Source: Aureobasidium sp. EXF-3400 (lineage: Eukaryota; Ascomycota; Dothideomycetes; Dothideales; Saccotheciaceae). Taken from it: a stretch of DNA of 64,000 nt. The first letter of the stretch is position 1. Every line of letters begins with the position of its first letter. The stretch spans positions 1 through 64,000 of the forward strand of contig SWBL01000040.1 of the NCBI GenBank assembly GCA_024195585.1, written 5' to 3'. The position numbers and the translations under genes are program-made. Shown piece after piece: positions 56,058-64,000 of the stretch. Below the pieces are notes generated by a model. That model was not told the origin of the DNA. It worked only from the letters and a program-made list of their open reading frames with translations, and made no database searches.

Positions 56058-57320
56058 CTAAACGCGACTAGCTGCAAAGGGATCGTGGACTGAATTCGCG
56101 CTCTCCTGATCCTTATGGTCGATATCGACCGTTGTAGCGACCATTATGCCATTTGTCTTGTCGTCCGACAGGCTCGATTGCGCAGAAACATATGGCTGTG
56201 CTTGACCATGCGCTTGCATGTTTCTCACGAGCTCTTCGTCCGAGTCGACAGAGTGGCTTCTGCCTGCTCTACTTGTGGAAGATGTGAAGTTGTTGGTACT
56301 TCGGCCCTGGGTGTTTCTTCGTTGGTTCGACGAAAGTTCGTAGTGCTTTGCGTAGCTGCTGTTGCCTTTTGTAGAGGGTTGGCCCAGGAAGAAGGCGCGA
56401 AGAGCTGGCAGACAGGCACCGATGATCGCGACGCCATTCTCGACCATGGACACGGTACAAGTCAACATTGTCTCATTCTGCCAGGAGTAGACGGCTCGGA
56501 CAACTGTGCGATCGTCAGTACTTACGAATTCAGAATACCAACAGAGATGAAGGACTCACTACTGGCGATTAGGACAAAGCCACCCAAAGCGAAGATGAAA
56601 GCGACTGCTAGTCTTTGCTTAAGCTTCATTTGAAGCTTCATGACCATGGTGATGGGAAGACAAATAATGGTAACGTCGGAGAAGATGTTGAAAAGAATAG
56701 TGATCCAGTAATTGATACGCGAAGCTTTCGCACTGCATTGGTATCTCGGATCATGGGACCATCTCTTGTCGTATGGATAGCATTGGAAGAGGATATCGAA
56801 AAATATTGTGGTGAATGTGACAGCCAGGCCACTCAGGGCGACGTTGTATGCAATCTGCATCCTCGAGCCCGGCGCGGCGAGTTTCTTGTAGAAGATGACG
56901 AGGGCGATTTTGATGCACCACAGGGACGAAACGTAAAGGACTGAACCAGGGACAATCATCTTCATGATGCCGATGAAGTCTTCTTGGCTCGCATCTGCCA
57001 TGTTTGCCATGCCGAGATTCCACCTGTCTATCGTTAGATGGCCATCACTCCCAATGCCACGAGGACATAAAGCTTACATATGCTGCTGGATGGCAAGGTC
57101 ACCAATGAGGCATGCTGCCGCGAGGATGAGGAAGTAGTCATCCAGGGTAAGTCGACCGAAGCGTTGCCATTTACTGAACAAACGCAGGAACAGGAAAAAG
57201 CATGGTATGATGGTGCAAATGTACCATGAGATCTGTTATAACGATGATGAGCAATCTTGACAACGCAGATCCGGGATGAAGGGAAGCACGTACAACCTGG
57301 CCTACCGACGAATCTGGCAT
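56058..57320 (-). CDS. PTH11/rhodopsin-like integral membrane protein
   Basis: Exons 57320-57294, 57232-57078, 57023-56560 and 56503-56058; introns 61, 54 and 56 nt; 363 aa. The junctions restore family sequence: MPDSSVGQV-ISWYICTIIP, IQQHM-WNLGMANMADA and LIAS-SI-VRAVYSW. Helices: WYICTIIPCFFLFLRLF, YFLILAAACLIGDLA, SVLYVSSLWCIKIALVIFY, YNVALSGLAVTFTTIFFDIL, INYWITILFNIFSDVTIICL, LAVAFIFALGGFVLIAS and the region around VENGVAIIGACLPALRAFF. Family marks: LTLDDYFLILA after helix 1, IKIALVIFYKKL after helix 3, C-terminal CLPALR and a Ser-rich tail. The N-terminus before helix 1 is very short (about ten residues). At 56560 two donors compete (GTGAGT used here, GTAAGT 38 nt later); only the first gives the family-like join. 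Confidence 0.86.
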
Positions 57321-59055
57321 GGCTGCGAAGGATCGAAGCAATCAATCTACATGAAAAGATCTTCAACCAGAGAACCCACAGTGCGTGCAGGGTTGCAGTA
57401 GAGGAGAAAAGAAATCGATACTTGCAACAGTGATGGGTCCCAGCTGTGTGGAACAATGCACTTCTTATGTTCTTCCTCTCGCATTACGGTTGCATGGAGG
57501 CTTGCAGTAGGGCTTGAGATCTACATACTAGTGGGCAACTATCTTGAGATGGCTTTGGCACGATGGATCATCAAGCTCTACAGGCGTGAGATGGAAAAGA
57601 ACGGCTCCACGTTCTTCTTCCAGAAACCTGCAACACTAATTAGAGATGAACCCGATCAGAGCCAAAAGCATGAATGACCTTGCAATCTGCTGTTTCTGCT
57701 GGTATCATGAATGCTTGGAAGTTTACGGACAAAGCCACGCAAACAGAAAATTGCTTTCCGATAACACTGACTCATGCGTGAACGGTATACCCTGTCCGCC
57801 CATCGGCGAACCATCTGATGAAAGGTAAAACGATTGCGAAATTTCCCTAGAGTGGTAACTTCTGCGGACGTGGGATCGGATGGGGAACAGCACAGACGAA
57901 ACATTTTAGCTGTGGTCAGACCAACACGGCATTCACTCTAGTCTTAGGGTTTGCCGTCGCCGTCTCCACAGGCGATAAAAGCATGGATAACTGGTGTGTT
58001 CATATTATCAACCTTTCCATCAGGTATACTCCCAGCCAATGGACGTTTTCATGTCCTAAATTTTGCAGGTAGAGTTTTCGGTTGAAAGTTGGGTTTGCAT
58101 ACGGAGTTTCAGGTTCTCGGAAGGCGCTCGTGTTTACCAACTTAAAGTACCTGCAACATCCATCATACTTGCACAGCGCACCACAACTCAACCCACGGCA
58201 ATTCAACCATGACAATTCGAAGGGGTTTCGAGTCATCTCGCTCTCGCAAGTTGCCATGACTCTCAATCCGATTTACACGGTGTTTGTCTGCCGGTTCCAA
58301 GCGAATCCGCAAGACTTCGGCTTTCGCGCTTCCGATTGGCAGTTTGACCGTTGGGTTTCATGGTTTAGCTTTTTTTTTACCTGCATGATTAAAGTGCCAC
58401 AACGCGTATCAAGCTCCAACCGCCAACCGTAAGGTGGCGCGGTTTCCACACCCATGACTCGGATTGAACGACACTGGTCTTGCGAAAGATCGCGACGATA
58501 ATTGCGCGGTGTTAAGGTCCCGTGCAGGCTTGCTAACAGAACTAGAGGTTCCTTTTTCGCATGCTCCACACCTTGACTGTTAAGATGCACGACACTTGGA
58601 AGATTCTAAGCGAACTTGATGGAGAGACAATGGCTCCACAGGTCTCTGACGATACATCACCAGGCTCGTCCGACGTCGCTGGGTTACTGCGCAAATCCGT
58701 CTTGTGAAAACGGCTCCGCGATGCTGTAAAAGGCAGGTCATATATCAGACTTTGGCACACAGGCAGGCCCACCTCGGGGCGAGATTGCCGAATACTACCC
58801 TACAATATACACTGCCCTATGGTGGAAAATTGGAGAGACTGCTGCGGCATGGACCCTCTTCTGACCTTTGGCCAGTCTCAATCTGCACGTGGGTTTCATC
58901 AACAAGAATGATCTGCAGGAACATGGATCCTTCTCGCGTGGGTGCGAGAGAATAAAAGCAGATCTTGCTCCTTTGCTCGATATACCCATTCGTCCTTCTC
59001 GTCTCGACTTGAACTTTGCTGTCTTTTCCTTTAACCCTATCGTCACGAAACAAGA
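57321..59055. other. Intergenic region, 1.7 kb
   Basis: Upstream of the PTH11-like gene and of the carboxylesterase. Short frames on both strands (longest 116 codons from 58082) show no domain or splice partner. No repeat or RNA gene recognised. Confidence 0.4.
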
Positions 59056-60923
59056 ATGAGATTCGGTTATGTTTTGAATGCAGCCCTGGCTGTTCCCTGC
59101 GTGACAGCTCTTGCTGTGGGCAGGGACGCAGCTCCTCCAGGTCCGCCAGCTCCCCCTGGTCCACCTGCTGGGCCTGCCACGCGTGGACCTCCTCCACGTC
59201 CAGCACCGCCCGCGGGTCATCATCCAGCCCCTCCCGCTGGACCTGCTGCAGCTGCTCACACTTCAGTAGGTGCTCACGCTGTCAAGCTCAACCAAGGCAC
59301 TGTACAAGGTTTTGCAGATGCCAGCGGAAACTCCTTTTTCTTGGGCATTCCCTTTGCCGAGACAACTGGCGGACAGAACAGGTACGTCGATAGCATTTTG
59401 CATAACGACCGCAACGGCTCGCTTGCATCGTATTATGCATAGTTTCAAGGACCATTACTGACGCAAGTCGTGCAGATGGAAGGCTCCTATCCCCAAGGGC
59501 AAGCTCAAGCATGGACAGGTGATCAATGCTACTGCCTACGGACCAACTTGCCCTCAGGCAATTAGTACCACCCCCTACAGCCGTCAAGATGAGGACTGCT
59601 TGAACCTCAACGTCTGGGCTCCGGCCAATGCCACTGGCCAGAGCCTTCCTGTAAGTACTTTTTATCCAGTTTTCTGCGAGCCTATCTGACATACATCAGG
59701 TCTTTGTGTACATGTATGGTGGTGCCATGGTCACTGGCTCCAGCAGCAACGTACAATTCCAGGGCAACAACTTTGCTCGCAAGGACGTCATCTTCGTCAG
59801 CTTCAACACTAGAGAAAGCATCTTTGCTTATCCCAACTCGGCTGAGCTGGGCAAGAATGGTTCGCAGAACTTTGGTATTCTCGACGTCCAGCAAGCTTTG
59901 GAGTGGATTCATGACAACATTGCTGCCTTTGGTGGTAACCCTGATCACATCGTGTTCGGTGGCCATTCTTCCGGCTCCGTCCAGGTTGACCACTACCTCT
60001 GGAACAACCCTAAATCATGGCTTGTTGGTGCTGTCGAGATGAGTGCTAATGCTGAATCTGGCCCTGCCATTACTCCTCTCAACCAAGGTCTCGACATCGT
60101 CGCTGCCGACGTCGGTTGTGGTACTGGTGTTGGTCAGCTTGATTGTCTTCGCAACAAGACTATCTACGAGATTGAGACTGCCAACTTTAATTCTACCTAC
60201 AACACCTGGTTCTCTCCCATCATTGATGAGGTTACTCGCTTCTCCGACTACGCTGGCCGCTTTGCTGCTGGCAACTACCCTTCTCACGTCCCTCTCTTGA
60301 CCGGTAACTCTGATGGCGAGGGTGTCATCTTTGGCCTTGTTTACGGCGGAGAGAACACCAACTTCAGCTCATGGATCAACACCTTCGATGCTGATGTCGC
60401 TCATATCCCCGACGAGGAACTCATTGCTGCTTACAACGTTTCTGACTATGCTTCGGTGTCTGCCATGAGCGGTGCCCAGTACGGAGACGCCCGCTTCTTC
60501 TGCCCTGTTGACTACCTCATCGATGTTCGCAGCAGCAAGCAAGACACTTGGGCGTACCGTTTCTTTGGGGCCTATTGCAACGTCGTCGGTTGCATGGTTG
60601 GTGCCCCTACTCACGGCACTGAAATACCGTTCTTTTTCGGCGGAGGTGTTTGCTTCGAGGCTCTATCCAACGTCACTGAAGCCCAGCAAGCCCTCGCCGA
60701 CTCCATGAACGACTGGTTCGTCCAGTGGATCAAGAACCCCTCTGCCGGACCTGGTTGGGATAAGGTCAAGCCCACGTGCGGCACAGTAGCCAAGATTGGT
60801 GTTCCTGGCAACGAGCTTGCCATTGAGATCGGCCAAACTGGTGACTACAATGCTCGTTGCCAGTCTGTCTACGACCCTCTGCAGCCCAAGTACCCTGTCC
60901 TTAACAATGTTACGGCTATCTAA
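59056..60923 (+). CDS. Secreted type-B carboxylesterase with proline-rich N-terminal linker
   Basis: Alpha/beta-hydrolase of the carboxylesterase/lipase/cholinesterase family. Exons 59056-59381, 59476-59650 and 59700-60923; introns 94 and 49 nt; 574 aa. Signal peptide MRFGYVLNAALAVPCVTALA, then an unusual Pro/Gly/Ala-rich linker (about residues 25-65). Catalytic domain: VQGFADASGNSFFLGIPFAE, the splice join QNR-WKAPIPKG, DEDCLNLNVWAP, VYMYGGAMVTG oxyanion region and the nucleophile elbow GGHSSGS with Ser257. The elbow is GHSSG, where most relatives have GESAG. The acid is probably in GNSDGEGVIFG and the catalytic His in GAPTHGTEIPFFFG. Several N-glycosylation sequons fit secretion. Full length for the family. 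Confidence 0.92.
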
Positions 60924-61442
60924 GGGCTTTGGGCGACGATTCAGATTTCCTAAAAGCACGTATTTGCAGCGATATCATAGACTAATAAACACCATTCTTA
61001 TCTTGCTGTCCGTGAATTTGCTTCCTGATATGTGTGTGTTCGTGCATGAGCCGGCAATAGAGCCTCCCCGTGTGCTAAAGACAGTCACAGTGTAGCTACA
61101 GAAATGCACAATACTTTCGTAAAAAAAAATGTGGTCTCCACAGAGAGGACCCCCTTGAAGGCTATCTCAATGGCTAGCCTTATATTCAAATTAAAATCGT
61201 ACATTCCGATAGCTACACTATGACTGTCTTTAGCACACGGGGAGGAGAGAAAGAACCCGATATGGAAAGAGCCCCACATAACCCTTCCCCGCACCCTCGA
61301 GATGTTCGCGAGGCAAACCCGCGGAACTCGACCGCACCGAACCGTATCAACCTCACTTGCTTCCATATCCTGGACCTACCTCCATCTCATAAACTTTTGA
61401 CAACTACAGCACCCGGAATAACCTTTCTGATAACAAGACGAC
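60924..61442. other. Intergenic region containing a MITE-like copy
   Basis: Carboxylesterase 3' flank and pyroglutamyl peptidase promoter. Apart from the element at 61063-61245, nothing supported. Confidence 0.5.
61063..61245. mobile_element. MITE-like element, copy D (best preserved)
   Basis: 183 bp. Left end CCTCCCCGTGTGCTAAAG... and the reverse complement of the right end agree at 34 of the first 35 positions, and similarity continues to about 45 bp. AGAG flanks both sides (61059-61062 and 61246-61249), a possible 4-bp target duplication. Interior has an A run (61121-61129) and AAGGCTATCTCAATGGCTAG shared with copy A. No coding capacity. Lies about 200 bp before the pyroglutamyl peptidase ATG. 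Confidence 0.88.
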
Positions 61443-62635
61443 ATGGATAGTGATAGCAGTGTCAGACCGATCACCATATTGGTTACGGGCTTTGGTGTAA
61501 GTGTCTTTCTTATCTAGTCTTGCCTATCATCGATTCATCATCATCGATTACTCTTTTTCGAGGCAAAGATGCTCACCTCTACGAACACTTCTCCGGAACA
61601 AGAAGCAGAAACAACGGAATCATGGAAAATATTCGTCTCTTTACCAAACTCCTTTGATAGACGGCCTTTTCACTCACATACTGACCAACCCCACAGCCAT
61701 TTCCTCGCGGAGACGGCACAAACTACGCCAAAAACACATCCCACGAGATCTCCAAACTGCTACCGCAAACCCTACCTGCTAGATCCCAATTCAACCCTAT
61801 TGACCACCCAATCACTATCCTCAACCCCACGGCCGCAGAGGGAGCAGCCGTCCGCGTTGAATACGCACACATACGCGACTACACCTCTGCTCTACACACC
61901 TCATCAGGCGCAACCGCCGATCTACTCCTGCATCTGGGTATGGCGGATGGCTGGAACTTTGTATCTTGCGAGCGCAGAAGTTACAAACAGAGTTTTACCT
62001 CTGGATGGGCGGGAAGACTGTTTAAACTGGGACGGTACTACATGATTAAAGATGCAGAAGGTAAAACGGTAGAAGATGCAGGACCCAATCCTTGGGGTGA
62101 GGAAGTACCTATGGGGTTGGGTACGGGGTTTGATGTTGATGAGCTTGTGGAGAATGCGAGTAAAGTGTTGAAAACAGCATTTGGGAGGGATGTCAGAGCT
62201 CATGAGGATGCGGGGACGTATTGTTGTGGGTTTATCTATTATGAGAGTTTGGCTAATAAGGTAAGTTCTCCCAATCTCCCTTTTCCTTCGTATCAAATCT
62301 CCCCTAATATCCCTATCTTTTCTTGTGGCTCCAAAAAATGTGTGCTAGAACAACGCTTTACTGACACGATGCCGCAAAACAAGTTCACAAAACAAACCCC
62401 TGCAGAAGTCCTCTTCTGCCACGTCCCAGGCGATCTCGATAGACTCAACCTACACGCAGCAGCAAACTCCATCTGCGCCATTATGGGTGCCGCTGCCGCA
62501 CAAATCCTCGACAATCGCAGGCATGATCCTGCTCAGAGTGCGGGTAGCGTGACACAAGAATCTGTTAGTACTGTTTCTGCCCAGCAGAGACAGAGGGCCA
62601 TGGAGTTGATGGCTAGTGGTGGATTTGAGGCATGA
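61443..62635 (+). CDS. Pyroglutamyl peptidase I (family C15)
   Basis: Cysteine peptidase removing N-terminal pyroglutamate; cytosolic. Exons 61443-61496, 61697-62260 and 62384-62635 give 289 aa. Join 1 makes ILVTGFG-PFPRGDGTNYAK (canonical start). Catalytic residues by motif: Glu110 in FVSCERRSY, Cys195 in EDAGTYCCGFIYY and His219 in VLFCHVPGD. With my second splice (GTAAGT 62261 to ACAAG 62383, CTGAC branch) the Cys-His distance is 24 residues, equal to the 144/168 spacing of bacterial enzymes, which supports that choice. Intron 2 is 123 nt, a multiple of three without in-frame stop, so unspliced product would insert 41 residues next to the active site. Intron 1 is 200 nt, long for this window but without a recognisable element. 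Confidence 0.88.
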
Positions 62636-63308
62636 AAAATGTGGTTCTATCATTTGTGATGGATGAAGACGAATCAAACAAGTTGCAAAGCATATGCATT
62701 TTCAGCCTTTTGCAGTGAGCAGAAATGGATATCATATGAGGTCGACACTACCTATCTCTTTCCTCGTTCTTTTTTTCTTATTTGGTTCTTTGTTTTGCGA
62801 ATGGTAAAATATCCAGCCTCCCCCGTGTCAAAGTCTGTGCTTTTCTATAGCGCAGATTCTGCTCTCTGCGTAGACGGAGATCCGACGGGTTAATGGGAAG
62901 TTACAGTCTTCTGTGGGGATATAGGCATAGTCTACGGAAAAGGCCATGATTTCGTTGTTTCTTAGTGGACACTATTCTTTTTCGTATCAGTATTGTGCAT
63001 TTTTTACAGCTATACGTCTTATATACTTTAGCACACGGGGAAGGAGATACACACTGCTTTGCTTTGGTTTCTCCAGCGAAAGAGGAAAGAAGTTCACAAT
63101 GGAAAACAGAAAGTAAATATAGATTTGTAAGTAAAAAGTATCAAAGGCACAAAAAGCCCCAAGGAGGATGAACGAGGGTCCTGTGCGAACAAGCAACAGC
63201 ACAAAACAAAAAACCAGAAGAAAAAAAAAACAAGCAGAGAGATCAGAAGACTTGGATCGGACAGGAACCGAGGGATGAAAGATTCGCACGGCTCTGTCCA
63301 GGACATGA
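62636..63308. other. Intergenic region between convergent genes, with a MITE-like copy
   Basis: 3' flanks of the peptidase and symporter genes. Holds the element at 62817-63044, and an A-rich tract near 63218-63230 that would be the T-rich 3' end of the minus-strand transcript. Confidence 0.45.
62817..63044. mobile_element. MITE-like element, copy E (longer, possibly composite)
   Basis: Left end CCTCCCCCGTGTCAAAG is degraded. The right end is good: TATTGTGCATTTTTTACAGC... to CTTTAGCACACGGGGAAGG, the inverted form of the family end. It shares TTAGTGGAC with copy B. 228 bp. The stretch GCTCTCTGCGTAGACGGAG (62867-62885 area) resembles the right end of copy B, so an older copy may be nested or fused at the left. 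Confidence 0.65.
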
Positions 63309-64000
63309 TTACCTGACCGTCTCCTCTCTCATCCCGAGCGATACAGCTTCTCCTCTGCTTGCAGTAACAAGCGACTTTTCTCCCATACCCCCACTCTCGC
63401 CACCATCACACTCAGACGCGACAACCTCTACGGCATCAATCTTGTCCATCGGCTGATTGAGTACCGTCTCCTTGGTGCCTTCATCTCTCCTCTCCACCGG
63501 AATAAAAACATCATAATACCTCGGCATCACAAACCCCATCAATACAGCAAGCATCCCCAGAACAGAAAGAATGAAACCGGTGATCATCATGGGATCGTAG
63601 CGAAGAGTATGGAACTCAGGAAACGCAAAACTGAAGATGATGGCAAGGACAGGGCCGGAGACGTAGCGCAAAAGGATAGGAAGGAAAAAAGGGATCTTCC
63701 AGTTTTTGCCGCTGCCGATGATGAGGTTGAGGTCGCGGCGGAGTTGGTTGCCCTGCGAAGGATGGTTAGTTTGGCGATTTTTTGAGGCTTTTTGTGTGCT
63801 TAGGTTGGGTTGTGTATGGCTGTAGAGTGTGTTTGACTGGGTGTATGAGCGGCTGACAGATGTCCATTCATTGGGCGCTCTTTGCACTGAGCTTAGATAA
63901 AGACAGTATCGTGCATTTCAGCAACACTCGATATATGCTGTACCATTGTGCGAGAAGGTGGGCAATGGTGTGGGAGGAATAATTGCCACTTACCGAGTAG
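63309..64000 (-). CDS. Sodium:neurotransmitter symporter (SNF)-family transporter, C-terminal part
   Basis: Runs off the window end, so most of the transporter is missing. Exon 63752-63309 (148 codons with stop); intron 63753-63993 (GTAAGT to TTCGCAG, 241 nt); the preceding exon enters at 63994. The visible part has LRRDLNLIIGSGKNWKIPFF, helix LLRYVSGPVLAIIFSFAFP, the fungal SNF signature FHTLRYDPMMITGF, a last helix LSVLGMLAVLMGFVMP and RYYDVFIPVERRDEGTK before a hydrophilic tail. That pattern is typical of the last two helices of fungal SNF transporters (family knowledge). Substrate unknown; amino acids or related amines are usual. The long intron may hold a decayed MITE-like copy. Confidence 0.82.
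63785..63945. mobile_element. Possible decayed MITE-like copy in the symporter intron
   Basis: Weak: GTGTGCTTAG near 63790, TAAAGACAGT and GTGCATTTCAGC near 63895-63920, ending in ATTGTGCG. These resemble family end motifs in roughly the right spacing, and the host intron (241 nt) equals the two intron-borne copies in length. Boundaries approximate. Confidence 0.25.

Noticed and set aside
56504..56559. Alternative donor GTAAGT giving a PTH11-like protein ending in VGILNS
   Set aside because: The upstream GTGAGT donor gives IAS-SI-VRAVYSW, which fits the family; the later donor does not keep it.
58430..58520. tRNA-like stretch near 58.4 kb
   Set aside because: No consistent cloverleaf, no GGTTCGAATCC-type T arm and no plausible anticodon stem.

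Overview
This is a 64 kb piece of nuclear chromosome from a filamentous ascomycete (Pezizomycotina; a dothideomycete would fit, but this is inference). The signs are short spliceosomal introns (44-61 nt in most cases, with GTAAGT/GTGAGT-like donors, CTAAC/CTGAC-like branch sites and CAG/TAG acceptors), typical fungal gene families (TEA/AbaA-type regulator, Zn2Cys6 regulators, hybrid histidine kinases, PTH11/rhodopsin-like membrane proteins) and monocistronic genes on both strands. There are no bacterial operons, no rRNA or convincing tRNA, and no CRISPR array. I placed exon boundaries by hand from splice signals and frame; every multi-exon model below sums to a whole number of codons, except the FAT1-like gene, where this fails by exactly a 50-bp duplication.

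Layout, left to right. 0-9.5 kb: 3' part of MRD1 (rRNA processing), a 949-aa TEA-domain developmental regulator, and a 1167-aa PAS/GAF hybrid histidine kinase. 9.5-19.5 kb: gene-poor, with a one-helix membrane protein of unknown function, a tentative small gene, and a membrane-anchored tyrosinase-fold protein that has lost most copper ligands. 19.5-33 kb: metabolic genes. These are mitochondrial succinate-semialdehyde dehydrogenase, an unknown low-complexity protein, a FAT1-like very-long-chain acyl-CoA synthetase with its frame broken by a perfect 50-bp tandem duplication, a DUF218 protein, an amidase and a rhodopsin-like membrane protein. 33-37 kb: a Sln1-type osmosensor histidine kinase. 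39-44.4 kb: an oxidoreductase of the inositol dehydrogenase type, a Zn2Cys6 regulator and a LigI-like amidohydrolase, arranged like a small catabolic cluster. 44.8-47.9 kb: Sac2-type phosphoinositide phosphatase. 48.9-57.3 kb: a secreted NTF2-like protein, then a flavin monooxygenase, a 7-TM protein, a second Zn2Cys6 regulator and a PTH11-like receptor. 59-64 kb: secreted type-B carboxylesterase, pyroglutamyl peptidase I, and the C-terminus of a sodium:neurotransmitter-type symporter.

The most notable structure beyond the genes is a family of small elements of about 170-230 bp with terminal inverted repeats starting CCTCCCCGTGTGCTAAAG (a MITE-like family). I see five copies and a possible sixth. 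Two lie wholly inside introns, of the succinate-semialdehyde dehydrogenase gene and of the Zn2Cys6 gene at 41 kb. Those introns measure 244 and 246 nt and would be about 70 nt without the element. The possible sixth lies in a 241-nt intron of the symporter gene. Other points are the FAT1 duplication, the ligand-poor tyrosinase, a 20-bp minisatellite filling an intron at 22.9 kb, and an inverted CCG/CGG site upstream of the flavin monooxygenase.
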